Notes: generated by a model not told the origin, from the letters alone. Positions 11,438 through 24,400 are shown, numbered from the stretch's first letter. The stretch is 64,000 bases of DNA from Coprinellus micaceus (GCA_951394405.1 OX596346.1:620001-684000), one strand, 5' to 3'. Program-made: numbers and translations.

Positions 11438-13784
11438 TCACGCAATGTGTTTCAAAACGGGAGAGTTATCGACCATCTCCCGTTCCCTCGAAACACGACA
11501 ATCGTACACCGAACACGAGCGCCTTGGGAGTGGCTCGTCCGCCTGTGCTTCGCGTTCCAGGACCTTCGGCGCGAGGACCTGCATAGCCTCCATGAGCCGC
11601 GACCGTTCGCTGAGACACAGATAAGAGGGAAAATGTCAGAAAGAGGGGTGAATGGCTGCCCAGGAAGCTCACCATATGCGGTACTCTAGACTTGTTCTAA
11701 CCTCAAACTCAGCAAGCGGGTCATCAGGCAGCGTGCCAAACATGAGAATGAAGTCGGCCGTGTCGGGAGTATAGCGAATGATTCCGTGGACGAGCGTTAG
11801 ATGTTCCGTGAATGGCCCTGACGGACACCTGGCGTTGGTATAGGTTTCGATGAGATGCATGAACCTCATCGCAAGGTGCCTTGGTACTAGGCCCTTCGTG
11901 ACCTCGACGTACTCGGGCACGGAAACAAAGGAGACAGATTCGTGGAGTCCAGGGTTCACTATCGCGACGTGCTTGCCGTCTAGAGGCTCGGGTACAGCTT
12001 GTTCTAGCAACGCTTGAACGTAGCCGGTGTAGAGGAACCGAATGAGATTTGTCTGAAACGCCCTGCATCTGTAGGTATACCTAGGCGTGTTTGGACCACC
12101 GCTGTCTACATGAACAAGGGTCAGTCAGGTCCAGGCGAGAGTGCAAGGGCGATCAAGAGCCAATACGTACTGAGATGATCCAAGCGCATATACCAGCATT
12201 CGTAGCGATGGAAAATTTCCCAATCTCGCTTCTGGCAAGTCACACAGTCGTATGCCACTGAACGGCATCCTGAACAAATTCCTCCACGGCCTGTCCCAGG
12301 TATTTGCGTATGGATCGCCGTGTGCTACAGCTCACGAGTCAGTCACCGTGCACGCGAGGGTACCGAGCCAAAGGAAGTCTTACCTCCGCGTTGTCGCACG
12401 GCTTCAGTCCATCCGGCTTGCCAAAATGATGCGAAAGAATGTGAAGAGGTCCCATATCTGCCGTGAAAATCGACCTGATAGCGGAGTCTTCATCCAGCTT
12501 GGAGAGCCACGGTACCAAGTGTTCGTGTATGACCGCCCATATAAGTTTGAAAAGACCTGGGGAACTATAAGCCCACTTGACGATGCGCTGCAGCAGTGTC
12601 CTCCATGGTTTCCAAGATTCGGCTGGCCTGTCTCCCGGCAGCTTGAGACCGATGTCCAACAGGCGAACGACTCCACCAGATATTACGCTTTTGGCCACTG
12701 GAATGAAAGACGACGGCTGTAACTCGGCCCATGAAGCAACGTGGCCAGCCAGAACCAGAAGGTTTTCCATATAATCGATGTTTCCTGCGCGGCACTCGAT
12801 GAGGTGTGCTCGTTCGCCCGCTCGAAACAGGGCATCCATGAAATGCGCTGGCGTTCTCGATTCGAGTAAAGGAGGGACGAGGTCCGGGTTCGCATCCAGC
12901 AGAGCTTTGACCGATACAACCGTCCTGGCGAAATTGATATCTTCCACGGGAGTGTCGGACACATAGTCGAGGCCTGGCAGGATGTTGGTCTTGACCAAGC
13001 TCCACATCCGTTGGGAGCCTCGCCAAAAGAACAAACATGGCGAGCAGATCCGCCAGCTTAGGATCGCCTCCGCGAGAGCTGGCGCGTTCTTCGTCGAGAT
13101 GAGATGGAAGAGGGTAATAGTCGGTTCTTCGGGGCCGTCACGGGTCCCGGCACCCATCATGTTGTGTCCTGAAGGGTAGACGAGGGCGTGGCCGTGCGAT
13201 GTTGCAGCAACCCAGGACACAACAGCAAGGTCTATCACCAAAGGATGGGCTGTCACCGCAGCCTCGACTGTTTCGTGTATGCGAGTTATGTTCACGAGCA
13301 AGAAGGCAATATTCTCGTGCATGGCAAAGTCGGAGAAGATATACTGGGAGCCTTCGCACCACTCGTTCCTCTTGAGATGCAGCGCCAGGTAAATCCAAGC
13401 CATGATGCCTCCAAGGGCAGGCAGCAACTTTTTCGCCGCTTGTAAGCAGAGCGAAGGCCTGTGTTTGAGGGCTCCGGCAGCCTGCATTAGGGCCAGCAGA
13501 CAGATGTATGCGCGAGATCGTTGATGAGAGTCAGGGTCCATCCCTGCTTCCGGCTCGCCGAGATAGCTAAGGTAAGTGTCGAGAATTGCTGGAGAGTAGC
13601 AGTCGGGAATTCGGTATTGGAGCTCGACGAGACAGGAGCAAATGCCCTGCCTAGCCCCGTCCATGACCTGAAAGCGTCCTGTTCAGCTCGAGACCGACTA
13701 TATGCGTCGAATACGCACTTGGTTGAGTGGCACACCCTTCATCTGAGCGTCACGGCCAAAGTTGGTTGTCGGCTTAACTGGCAT
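11438..13784 (-). CDS. MYND zinc-finger protein 2, left copy
   Basis: Intact paralog of its neighbours. Exons 13784-13719, 13667-12384, 12324-12171, 12105-11673, 11609-11438 give 702 residues. The exon lengths (66, 1284, 154, 433, 172) are identical to those of the right-arm copy at 30674-33020. Start chosen at 13784 because the 22-codon first exon (MPVKPTTNFGRD-like) is shared with the right copy and MYND gene 3. The finger has Cys446-x4-His451, CSGC (467-470), YDCVTCQ, DW, His489 and Cys493. The YDC-x2-C spacing differs by one residue from the YC-x3-C of paralogs 1 and 3. Protein identity to the right copy is roughly 97% by eye. Function unknown. Confidence 0.87.
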
Positions 13785-13802
13785 CTTAAGCTTGGGGATT
13801 TT

Positions 13803-13878
13803 GGAGAGCAAGGGGGACGCGAAACGACGAGCAAGGGGACGTGACGCGACGAGCAAGGGGACGCGGCACGACGAACAA
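13803..13878. repeat. Minisatellite, about 22-bp unit, about 3 copies (left arm)
   Basis: Degenerate tandem units of the form GTCGYRTCRCGTCCCCTT (minus-strand reading) between MYND genes 2 and 3, just upstream of the gene 2 start. The matching site in the right arm has about five units. Confidence 0.7.
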
Positions 13879-14140
13879 GGTCGTAGTTGAGTTCAAGCCG
13901 TCGTCGTCGCTGACCGTCGTCCTAAACGATGAGCGGAGTGTCTGGCCCTGCTTCCTTCGGCGTCTGCCGGACTTCTCAGCACTTCCCCCAACGTCAAGTG
14001 CATCTCCCGCCCCTCCACCTCGACCTACCCCCCATCCAACTGACCCCATTCTGCCCCTCCAGTATATCAAACTCGACCCTCGATGCATATTACAAGTATT
14101 AAGCGAATTTAGTAATTTAGTAGGAAGGAAACTTCATTCG

Positions 14141-14883
14141 ACCCGGCCATTCAGAATAACATTGCCAAGACCCCTTGGGTTTTTATCCGCGAGGAGATGT
14201 AGGAGGGTGATCGTAGGTTCCTCTGGGCCGTCGCTGTATTCTGCACTCAGATGGTTGCCCGAGGCGTATAGTAGAGGATGGCCATGGGGTGCCGCGACCC
14301 ACGCCATGACAGATAGGTCTATAACCAAGTCGTTCGCTACCACAGCGCTCTCGACTGCCTCGTCGATGCCAGCAATTCCCAGGAGAACGTGGACGAGGTC
14401 TTCGTGCTTGGCAACACCCTGAAAGCCGTAAGGGTAGCCTTCGCACCACTGGTCCCGTTCCAGGCAGAGAACGAGGTATATCCAAGCCACGATACCTCCG
14501 AGAGCAGGGACGAGCTTCCTCGCCGTTAGCAAACACAGTGCAGGACTCGTTTTGCAGACCTCGGCAACTTGGAGGACAGCCAGTAGAGAGAGGTATGCAC
14601 AGAACCGTTAGTTGACATCCGGTTGCAGCCCCGAGCTAGGTTCTCTGAGATGCCCAAGGAAGATGTCGAGGATGCCCGGCGTCACGGCGTAGAAATCGCG
14701 AATCCTATGATGCAGTTCGGCGAGGTGGGAGAAAACGCCTTTCCTGGCCCCCGCCATGACCTGATTGTGTTGGATTTGGCTTAGGTCCACATGGCCCGTA
14801 CTTGGAGGGGGTTGGATACGTACTTGGTTCATCGAGATCCCTTTCATTCTGGGGTCTCTGGAAAAGTTTGTCGTTGGAGGCAT
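14141..14883 (-). pseudogene. MYND zinc-finger gene 3, left copy, truncated and with a nonsense codon
   Basis: Homologous to the intact gene at 27851-30239. The first exon (ATG at 14883, MPPTTNFSRDP...), its intron and the first part of exon 2 are preserved. A TAA at 14608-14610 replaces the CAA codon of the intact copy early in exon 2. Homology then stops at about 14141, and the sequence jumps directly to what in the right arm is the spacer at 30272. About 1.68 kb is therefore missing, including the whole MYND finger. The rest is still largely colinear. A functional product is unlikely. Confidence 0.85.
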
Positions 14884-15336
14884 ACTGAAATAGCTCAGGT
14901 ATAAGTCTGTCTCGAGGTGAAGAATGTCTGAGAAAGTGGTGGAAGAGATGAAAGGGCCATGTCGACAAATATTCCGTGGATATGCCACCGCCGGGTTGTG
15001 TCGGAGACCGAACCTCGCGGCAAGCGCCGACCAATGCTCGAGAATAATTGAAACACCAGAAACAACTCATAAATGTGCAAGCAAATATCAAATGCTGTAG
15101 TTTGTGGAAACTGGGTCTATCGTCCAATGAGGCTTCAGATAAGCACGGGAGTTTAGCACAGATGAGGCAAGACGGCCCTTTGCCGGTCTGCCCTCGATGA
15201 TCGATTGCGCGACGTGGATAGCACGTAAATACATGGGAAGGGAGGGAGGGTAGCGAAATATATCTCGTCGTGGTGGCGCAAAGGAGAGAAAGGATGCCTG
15301 TACTCACCTTGGGTGAGACAGGAGTTATACAGGTAG

Positions 15337-15357
15337 GTAACGTGCCAAGCACGTTAC
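15337..15357. repeat. Short perfect inverted repeat, 9-bp arms and 3-bp loop
   Basis: GTAACGTGC, CAA, GCACGTTAC. It could form a small hairpin or be a dimeric protein site. No neighbouring gene start assigns a role. Confidence 0.6.
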
Positions 15358-15368
15358 ATGATGGAGTC

Positions 15369-15436
15369 GACGCGTTCGCCCCTATGGTGGAATGCGACTC
15401 ACTGACCGACGCGTTCGCCCCAATGGCGGAAATGCG
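15369..15436. repeat. Imperfect direct repeat of about 28 bp, two units
   Basis: Units at 15369-15396 and 15408-15436 share GACGCGTTCGCCCC, ATGG and GGAA(A)TGCG. Origin unknown. Confidence 0.6.
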
Positions 15437-15643
15437 GTCGATGATTGGGGTGCCGTCACTCCTCGATAATCTGTCCTCATTGACCTTGTGTAACCCATGG
15501 TTTAAACGGGCGATTTACAAATAGCTGCAACTAAAGATTAATTCACGGCTCGCCAATCGGCGGACAGGCGAATAGAAAAAGACAACCGAATGCGGTAGTC
15601 TGGGGATGCACATTATCCAAATGTACTCGGAAAAGTTGAACTC

Positions 15644-18519
15644 TCAGTCCACCTGACGGAGACCCACCTCCACAAAGAGCGTGGAGAACAGGTGTTGCGT
15701 CATCTGCGAGTCGTGGAGGGGTAGATGTCGATAGCCTAGCATCGGAAAGGCTATGGTCAGCTGCGCGGCGCCAGAAATGAACAAAATACTTTTGAATTGG
15801 ACACGCACCTTCCCTCAAGCTCCCGAGCGGTACGCAATATATTGCCAGGGGTTCGTCGTTATCGTCATCTTTACCCTCCTGCCTCACGGTGAATTTGACG
15901 AAAATCAAATCGAGCATGCCCCCGACGCAATCGAACGGTAGGTGCAGCATCTCATTCCAGACAGGGTTGAAACCATTATCCCGCACAACTGAGGTCTTAA
16001 CCGTGATCGTACGAGCCGATGTTGCTGACGTTGTCGTGGCGTCGCTGGGCGGGCTGTATTTGGCTCCAGCAATCTTCGCGCTCTCGGGTAGGAACGGCGA
16101 TTTGGTCCAGTCGGGAATAAGGAGGGAGACCTCGACAAATGGGTCCGGAATCGATTTGTCGAAGATCTCATGCCCTTTCGAGTCACGGAGAGGAGGGAGC
16201 TGTTGCGCGGAAATGACCTATCGCAAGATATCGACAGGCCTCGATCACCATCCAGGGAGAGAATGAAGAGAGGCGGGACACTCACTCTTACGTCTAGGAA
16301 GTGCTGTGTTCGTTTGGAGAGCAGGTCCGGCCCAGGTGATCGCAAGGCTTCAGGCTTCAGAACGTACCCGGAACGTCCGTTTCTTTGGAACATTGCTTGG
16401 GTCATCACATAGCCCATATCTATGATCATGTTAGCTGGGGTGACCAATGGAGAGAGAGCTATTGTACAAACCGAACGTCTGCCAATTGATTGCAACTACC
16501 TGGCATCCAGCTGCCCAATACCTATGAGGTTCGAAGTTTGTCGAGCTGACCCTGGTTCCCTTGGGGTAGATTCGGACAAGGTGGGTGCGGGAATGCTGGA
16601 TAAGGTCCGTCATACTGGCCTTCAGCAGCCTATTCGCCGAGTTCTCGGAAAGCGAGAAGATATGCTCAGGGGCGTAGTCCACCCCGTCGTTTCCAATCCC
16701 ATGCCACTTTACCCCAATAGTGTAGACGAGCAATGATGCTAGCCTGAACGACATCTTGACCTTGGATTTAGGGGGAGCATTGGGGTCCTTGCCTCGCAGC
16801 TTCTTCCATTTGTCCTTGAGGCCCGCAAGAGTGCCTTTACCAGGCTCGTCATCCGAGGATGAAGATGAAGAGGCTTCTGCCTCAAGGACCGCGGCCTTAT
16901 CTGCAACAAGCTTTGCCCGAGCTTGAGTCAATTGCTCCACAACGAAAAGGTTCTTCGCCTGTTAAGAGGACGTTAGCCCTTGTGTTCACCTCAGAGGACG
17001 ACCCGAACCTTGAGAAGAATCTTATGCTTTAGGTCGTCCGGGCTGGGTAGCTCCGTCAATGGTGGCCGACCACCGACAGGGGCTTGGATCAGTGACTCTC
17101 CGAATGCCTCGGTCATGATATCAACCAACTTCTCCTGCTGTGCAACGCCGCAGTGCACCTCTGCCGAGATAAGGATTGGGTAGGGTGATGTTACGAATGC
17201 GTACTTTGCAATGGCATTGCAAACCTCCCGCAAGGAGACTTTGGAAGTCAGCGTCTTTCCATGGAAGATCATCGGCTCATCATCACCCTCCCAAACATCG
17301 ACTGGGCATTCACGTTAGTATTATGGTCCACGACAGACGTTTAAACCACATACGCTCAACGCTGCGACAGCTGTGGAGCAAAGCGCGGATGTATCCTTCA
17401 ATGGTGCTCACTCCAACCAACTGATGCCCCACGAGGTAGGTATTGTGGGAGGACGAGATAAAATACTCGGAGATGGGGTGCTTCATGTCTTGGTATACTG
17501 GCTTCCCTTCATCGGCAAACGCGGCGTTGTCGGCAGAGGTGAGGAATTCTTTAAATCCTTGGATTGTGATGAATTCCGGCGGATCGTTCGGCTTCGAAGG
17601 ATCGGGGTGTGGTGAGGTGTATTTATCCCAGATCGCCTTCAGCTCGTCGGCGGTGAAACTAGCCTGATGAGAGGCTGTTAGGCAGAAAAAGGGCGCGGAG
17701 GGGACACACACTACCTTCTGCCAGTCCTTGTTGAACTTTTCGAACGCCGCATAGTCGAATTTACCGCCGTTCTCGCCAGCGATCTTTCCGTAAAGCTCCT
17801 CGATATCGGGACGGCGCTTCAGCAGCTTGACGAACCTCTGGAACGCGGGGAAGTCGAGGTGCCCCTTGTTCTCCTTGTCCGCTTCCTGTAAGGTAGAGTG
17901 AGGGGCTGAAAGGACCGAACGTAAGGTGACCTACTTCGAATAAGTGCTGGATCTCGGTCGTCTTGAGATTGGCGTGCAGGCGCTTGCACAAGCGCTCGAC
18001 GTCATCAAAGTCCAGCTTCTGATCGCCTTCCTCATCTGCCCCCTTCCAATACTGTCGCTCCCAAACAGCTTCCCGCACCTCTGTATTCCCCACGCCCAAC
18101 GTCAGTCCCTGCCGAATCGCGTACAGCTTCCTCAGCGTCGCATCCCATTCCTCGAACTGGCTCGCGGTATCAGCCAGGATGTGCAGCGTCTTGTAGTTCC
18201 CTTGCAGGATGTAGATGATCGTGATCCACCGCGACTCCGCCTCCTCGGGATACGAGAACTGTAATCGATAGTATCGCGCCTCCTTGCCAGACCGGAGCTC
18301 TTTGATAACTTCAATCGGCACAGGTCCATTCTTCTTTGACTTGTAGATGATGCGCCCCTCGTCTGCGTCGATACGGAATTCGACCCTCTTCTTGCCCTTG
18401 TCAGACACCTTCGTCATCGTCGTCCCCTTCTCCACGATCTCGGGTATCTGGACAGCCGAGCCAGGCGCCCCTGGATGGGAAGGGGCAGCCGCGGCAGGCT
18501 TCACGACTTCTGCGGACAT
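15644..18519 (-). CDS. plc1: Phosphoinositide-specific phospholipase C, delta type
   Basis: Hydrolyses PIP2 to IP3 and diacylglycerol at the plasma membrane. Eight exons: 18519-17935, 17885-17715, 17663-17354, 17301-17009, 16958-16472, 16419-16286, 16217-15809, 15735-15644, in frame, 826 residues. Domains in order: PH-like domain about 40-165; EF-hand-like region about 175-330; catalytic X box with HPISEYFISSSHNTYL (catalytic His in SSHNTY), ELDVWEGDDEPMIFHG (acidic calcium ligands and second catalytic His) and LTSK; acidic linker with Ser/Glu run; Y box with GVKWHGIGNDGVDYAPEH region; C-terminal C2 domain with DPFVEVS and DNGFNPVWNE. The frame stays open upstream to about 18680 without an ATG (coding-like KAWATKKAKQAYR), so a short upstream exon may supply the true start; 18519 is the first in-frame ATG. 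Confidence 0.93.
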
Positions 18520-19564
18520 CCGGTAGGCTTGCTTCGCTTTCTTGGTCGCCCAGGCTTTGGCTGAGTGTTGGGACGGAATGGTGGGCAACGTAGTAGAAAT
18601 AAGAGGTAAAGGTTGATCACTCTTGGCACCGTTCCAGCCCCAGAAAACGCATATTGTGCACTGCCCCTATCGATTCGATGCCCCGTGACGTCAGACGCGA
18701 CGCGTCAGGTCGCGTAGGGTCGCGTACAGCCACGAGCACTGGACAACATAAACGTGCTGGAGTCGGTAAAGCCTGTGAGTCTTAGCAGAGAGGGTAGAAT
18801 CGGTGCGTATCTCGCCTACGCCCTTCGGTGTGGTTCTTGTGGGTTTGACCCGATCCAAGCAGTGAACTAGGGGGGTCGTCTGGCACAGCTAGGGCCTGAA
18901 CCCTGGTCGCTGAGAATACTGTGCTTGTTTACGTCCAGAAATCACTGGGTAGATGATGTGGCCTCGCGCAGGCTGCTGTAAGTGTGAGGGACGGGCTAAG
19001 GGATATTCGACCTTCCATTCAATCGCATTCCCGACTTGCCTCTGGTCAGCAAAGTAGGTCCATCGCAGGTGAATTAGATGGGAAACTTCGCACAAAAACC
19101 CTCTAATGGACCTGCGCAGATAGGTGAACCGAAGTTTGCATGCTCTAGAGATACGAAATGAGTCAGTTCCTCACAGTTTCTGCGAGAGAGGCAAAGGATT
19201 CAAACTGTAACCACACCACAGCATTCGACACACCGCACTTGCTGCATTTCCAGAGAGCATGAATATTTCGAGACGGATATGCGCGTATGACCATGTCCTA
19301 AGTTCTGAATATGGGTGTAGTTTAGGGCTTTGGTGGTGGTGATGGTGGTTAGGGAAAGAAGGAGGCATGACGGGCGTCAAATTACTGATGGCGTCTGCGC
19401 GCTCACTTGAACCAGAACCACCACGTATCGCCTGCAGCACCCTGTCGCAGCACCTCTCCATCTGGATAGCCTCCTGAATCTTCGAATCACCGCCCAACGT
19501 AGACCCAGAGGTCTCCGTAACTGAAAAAGGCCTCCTGCGACGCACCCGAGGTTCCGGTTTTGAG
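18520..19564. other. Intergenic between phospholipase C and A1 (divergent promoters)
   Basis: About 1 kb. It contains the A-family upstream box at 19371-19437 and a GC-rich patch near 18685-18735 with repeated GCGACGCGTC / GTCGCGTA words. No gene seen. Confidence 0.55.
19371..19437. promoter_or_regulatory. A-family upstream box, copy 1
   Basis: A segment of about 65 bp starting CGGGCGTCAAATTA and ending CGTATCGCCTGCAG, with CTTGAACCAGAACCA inside. It is kept upstream of all three A-family paralogs, at 19371, 36746 and 44995 (reversed). Here it ends 127 bp before the ATG. Confidence 0.6.
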
Positions 19565-20904
19565 ATGGTTTTACGACCTCAATGCGCAGTTGTGAGTGCA
19601 CATCTTCGACACGCACCCAGAGGGCGTCAAGCTCTCCTACAAATTCGTATGCTCACACAAGTAATGCGGAACAATATAGCGTCTATCTGCCTTTTCCTGG
19701 CTGCGCCGAATTCCCTTGCCAGCTCCCGGGCCAAGGCCAATGTCCGTGTCCTATCGCCGGGTGCATGACTGTCCCGTGGTCCGGGCGGCATGGGGGAATC
19801 CAAGCTCGCGAGAGGCTTCTTCAAGTACCTCGGGCTGGGGTGCACCTACAGCCAAGGTACAGGACGGTTGCCTGTCTGGCTATCGGCTTAAAATGGGCTA
19901 ATAAACCTTGACCTATCTTCCCAGGTTGCTTACAGGAGGCGCCCTATTTCCAGTTTGGATCCCAATGCCCTGAACGCCAGGGATTTCGTCGATCTATCTG
20001 GAATGGTGGAGCCGGCACTCCGCTGCAATCTGATTCAAGTAACAGTGGGGTACAAATCGTACGGAAAGGGTTACATGAACCGTGTTCCGTTCCCTCCTGG
20101 CACCCACGGCTTCCTATATTTTCGTCGTTCGCCGCACCAGCATGCTGCCGCCGGGGAAATCCGGTTTCGCATATGTCGCCTTGAGGATGCCCGGTTACCA
20201 GTCGCTGAGGCCTTTGCCCTAGGGTCAGACCTAATCAGTTTCAACGGCATTACCCCATGGAGAATCCCTATCCTCAACGTCTTCAAGCACTATCCGGCTA
20301 TTCGGGATCAACTAGTGGCAGAAGGACTCGTGTCGACGGCTCGAGCGAGTGAGATAGGTACCATCCTAGCATCTGGTCTGCATCTTCCTACACAGGCCAG
20401 AACAATACTGGAAAATATCACAGATCCGTTCATATGGGACTTGAGAAACCACCGCCCGACATTGATGATCCTACACCAGGACCGCGTCTTTGCAGGGAAC
20501 CCGAGTATAGCCCCTGGAAGGCCCTACAACCTCTCCCGACTAATGAAACTGGCTTCAGGAACACGGTCTGGTAACAACTTCACTCATATTCCTGCTTATC
20601 CCCAGTCCTAACATTGTGCCCAGGGAAAGCGCTGGTCAGATTCGAGGTTTCCAGGGTGGAGGCTAGTGCCGAACCCAAGGTTGTTCTTCGTGTGCTCAAG
20701 ATCCTGGAGCCTCCCAAGCCCGAGGACGCCGAGATTGCCAACCAGATATTCAAGGAAGGAGAGCTTGTTCACTACTATAACGTGGAGACGGGGAAAAGGA
20801 TGGGGCCGTGGTCACTCACGAGGCAGGCGGAGGACCGATTCGTCACACCAAATTCGAGGAAGATCCTGGAGGACACATATTTGGCGAAGCAGGTGGCCCC
20901 TTGA
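19565..20904 (+). CDS. Unknown-family protein A1
   Basis: No known domain recognised. Exons 19565-19591, 19680-19856, 19925-20570, 20624-20904 give 376 residues. The nine-codon first exon (MVLRPQCAV) is supported because the other two paralogs also have nine-codon first exons with the same splice phase. Conserved core: SSLDPNAL, FVDLSGM, FPPGTHGFLYFRR, AAAGEIRFRIC, NGITPWRIPIL, ILENITDPFIWDL, then a C-terminal exon with KALVRFE, VVLRVLKILEPPKPED, GELVHYYN, MGPWSLTR and DRFVTPNSRKILEDTYL. Agaricomycete genomes carry related uncharacterised proteins with a GFLYY/F...GEIRFR pattern (from memory, not searched). No signal peptide or membrane segment. It lies in the spacer between the two arms of the inverted duplication. 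Confidence 0.75.
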
Positions 20905-21414
20905 ATGCACCACATATCTCTGGGAAGGGAACATGGCCGGTTGTTTGAACTGTCAGGAATCGCGCTGGGGTATGTGTCATTCATAGCACCTATTCATTCA
21001 ATCGCTGCCTTCAAGCAGCGGCGTCAACGTCGTACTACAGTAAGATGTAATGGATATCGTGTCTAAAACTACAAATGCGGATGATGATCGTAACAATGCG
21101 TGGATGGGAGATGGTTCCGGGATGAAAACTAGAGGTAGCGCGCAACGAAGTAGGTGAAGGAGGTTCAACCAGCTTGCTGGTCGAAGGTATGTAGCAGTAG
21201 CAAGGGCTTCTCTGGGGTCCGAAAAATGGTGGGAAAGTATTAACGAAGGGTAGTATGCAATGATGGTCGTGAACAAAGAAAGGGTATGTCAATCGTAAAT
21301 CGATAGGATGAGAGACGGAGAGGGGCGGGGTGTGTGTGGGATGGGGGAAATGCGGATCCCTAATTATACACACAACAAAGAAACGTGGACAGCAGACCAT
21401 TCGGTGACGACGAC
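20905..21414. other. Intergenic between A1 and the ABC transporter (convergent)
   Basis: 510 bp shared by two 3' ends. Nothing recognised besides probable untranslated sequence. Confidence 0.6.
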
Positions 21415-24400
21415 TCACTCGCCATTCCATTCGCCGCCGCTCGCCAGGGTCGCGAAGACGCCGTTCTTCCTCATCAGCTGCTCGTAGGTGCCTTGCTCCT
21501 TGACCTCCCCACCGTCAACGACGAGGATGCGGTCGCACATGAGCATGACCTGCATCTTGTGCGTCACCATAATCGTCGTCCTGCCCACCTTCACCCCGCG
21601 AATCGTATCCATAACCGCAGCCTGGTTCTCCGGGTCCAAAGCCGACGTGCACTCATCGAGGATCAGGATCTTCGACGGGCGCGCGAGGGCACGGGCAATC
21701 TGCAAGCGCTGGGCCTGACCCCCAGAGATGAGCGACGCGTTTTCTCCGATGACGGTGTCATAACCCTCAGGGAGCGACATGATGAACTCGTGCGCCATCG
21801 CCTTCTTCGCCGCCTCTTGCACATCTTCATTGGACAAGCCTGCCTGCCCATATCGGATGTTATCGTAGATAGAGGCGTCGAAGAGGTTCGGGTGCTGGCT
21901 GACGACGGAGATGTTATCGCGGAGGTGTTTGATCTCGATGTCCCTGAACTGGGTGTCGCCAATGAAGACGGAGCCGGTCGTGGGTTCGTACAGGCGTTGA
22001 AGGAGAGCGGCCATGGTAGACTTGCCGGAGCCTGAGGAACCGACGATGGCGACGCATTCGCCTTCTTGGATCTGGACGTCGACGCCACGGAGGACGGGGG
22101 CGTCAGGGCGCTCAGGGTAAGAGAAGTAGACATCGTGGAAGGAGACGGGGCCGGAGATGGTGGGCTTGAGGATGCCGCGAGACTCGTCGGTGGAGGAAGT
22201 GTCGAGGTGGACGATTTGGTTGAGATCACCGGTGGCCTGAACGGACTTGGCGATCTTCTCAGCTAGAAGTAAAAATCAGTATCAAGGCCAGGGTAACAGA
22301 GGACGAAAAACGTACTGAAAGCCATGAGTTGTGACCCAATAGTGACGGTGAAGACGACGAGGTTAAGAACTTCAACCATCTGCAGGTACGTATATGTACC
22401 CTTGGCGATCAACACCGCTCCGACATAGAACAGCAAGGCCTCAGCAAGGTAGATCAGCCCGCTAGCCACACCGTACGTGCAGCCCTCAACAAACGCGCCC
22501 CTCACACCGGTGGTCAACGCCCTATTCGTCGCCTTGTCGAAGTCGTCCCAGAAGAGCTTCTCGAACGCCATAGCACGGATGCCCCTCACGTTGATGATAG
22601 CGTCGTAGTACCCCTTCGCCACGTCCTCCCTTGCGCGCTTGTTACGGAGTTCGCACTTGGAGACGAGGGAAGTCTGGACGGTCATGACACCGGCGAAGAC
22701 CGGGGCGACAGCGAGACCAACGAGAGTAAGTTGCCATCCACGGATCATTGCCCAGATGAGGCCAACACCGAGCATGGTGGCGACGACGAGGAATTGGCAC
22801 CATACGACGGCGATGAGATTACGAGCGTCCTCGGCGTCCTTGACGAGCACCTGCACGAGCTTTGCAGCGCTGTTCTGAGGACGCTTGTCGAAGAACTTGG
22901 TGTCTTGCTTGAGGAGGTTGTCAAGGGCGACAGAGCGAAGCTTGGTGACCCAAGCGAGACCACAGTACTCCATGATGAAGTACTTGGAGCCGAGCAGGAT
23001 ACCGTCAGCTGCAGCGATGGCGAGGACGATAGCACCGAACTTGTTGATGAGCGCGACGTTCCCGGCCCCGATGGAGACTTCGAAGAGAAGGCGGGAGAGA
23101 AGGAAGGAGAAGACGGGAGTGATAGCACCAGAGAGGATCGAAACGACGAGACCAAGGAGGAGTAGGGGCTTATAGGGAACCGTGGGCCAGGCAGCGCGAT
23201 TGGTAGCCCAGAAAGGATGGCGCTGCTCTTCTTCCTCTTCCTCTTCCTCGTGTTCAGGTTCCTCCGGGACGGTCTGGTGCACGCGGCGTTTCTCGTCGAT
23301 GGTGATAGTGAGCCCGCGTTCACGGTGGCTTCGTCCGCCCTGGGCGACGCCAGCACTCTTGATCACGACCTTCTTCTCTTGCTCGAACTCCTCCTCCTCG
23401 AGGTCCTCTTCCTTCTTCGAGTGGTAGTAGGCTGAGGGAAGCGTGAAGGTCGTGCTTGTGGGGGTAAACTGGAGGCTGAGAGGGCGCTTGCTGGGGGAGG
23501 TGGGCGACTCGACAATGACAGAGATGGGGCGGCGTTTGGCAGAGGTATCGATCAATGGGGGAGCGAAGCGGGTCACTGGGCGCTCGACGCCATACTGGGA
23601 AGTGCGAACGGCGGCGGTGGGAGGGGCGACAAGGTCAGCAACGACATCGAACATCCAGTTGCCAAAGTTGGCTCCGATAGTCAATGGGCGGAGCATACTC
23701 TGCCTCTTTGTCGAGCGGTGCTTAGCCTTCTCGTCAATCTCGTCCTCCTCAACATCCAGCAGCGCGTCCTCGCATTCCTGGCGCTGAAGCTCCTCATCAG
23801 CTGACACCACATCTTTCTCGGGAAGGAAACCTCCAGTAAGTCGTTGCGATTCCATCATCTTGCGGAACTCGCCTTTCCCGTCGACCTCCTGGCGCTCGAA
23901 ATCGAACTCGTCGGCGTCGGCTTCGAGGTCGTACCGGTATCCCTGCTCGACGACTCTGCCCTTCTTGAGCACGTAGACGAAATCCTCGGCGGTGATTTGG
24001 GAGAGATCGTGGGTGATGACGATGGTGGTCTTGTTACGTCTCCAGCGCTTGAGAGCTTCGAAGACGAGGATGCGGGAGGTGGCGTCGAGAGCAGAGGTAG
24101 CCTCATCTAAGAGGTGATCAGCATGCGATTGAGTAACGAACGAAAGGGGAACATACCGAGGATGAGAACTTCAGGATTCCGCAGACGAGCGCGAGCGAAA
24201 GCCAGTCGCTGGCGCTGTCCACCGCTGAGGCTGACTCCACCACCTGAACCACCGAGCAGGGTATCATATCCCTCAGGCAAGTCTCTGATGAAGTCGTGGA
24301 TGAGGGCAACTCGGCACGCCTCCTCGACCTCCTCGCGAGTGACGGGGCGATCAGGAACCGCGCACGCAATGTTCTGGAAGACCGTCTTGCCTTCCAAAAG

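Larger units (their letters stand above)
10650..15080. repeat. Left arm of a large inverted duplication
   Basis: This segment matches 27630-33820 in opposite orientation. It covers the 5' third of MYND gene 1, all of gene 2 and the broken gene 3, with the spacers between them. Outer edge: homology ends abruptly at about 10650 inside gene 1. Inner edge: similarity fades near 15080 upstream of gene 3. The arm is about 4.4 kb, shorter than the right arm because of the internal 1.68-kb deletion. Edges were judged by eye. Confidence 0.85.
15081..15643. other. Intergenic, small repeats only
   Basis: Between the duplication arm and the 3' end of the phospholipase C gene. It holds a short perfect palindrome and a 28-bp direct repeat, listed separately. 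No gene seen. Confidence 0.6.

Noticed and set aside
21385..22035. 216-residue plus-strand frame
   Set aside because: Shadow of the second nucleotide-binding domain of the ABC transporter, whose motifs are unmistakable on the minus strand.
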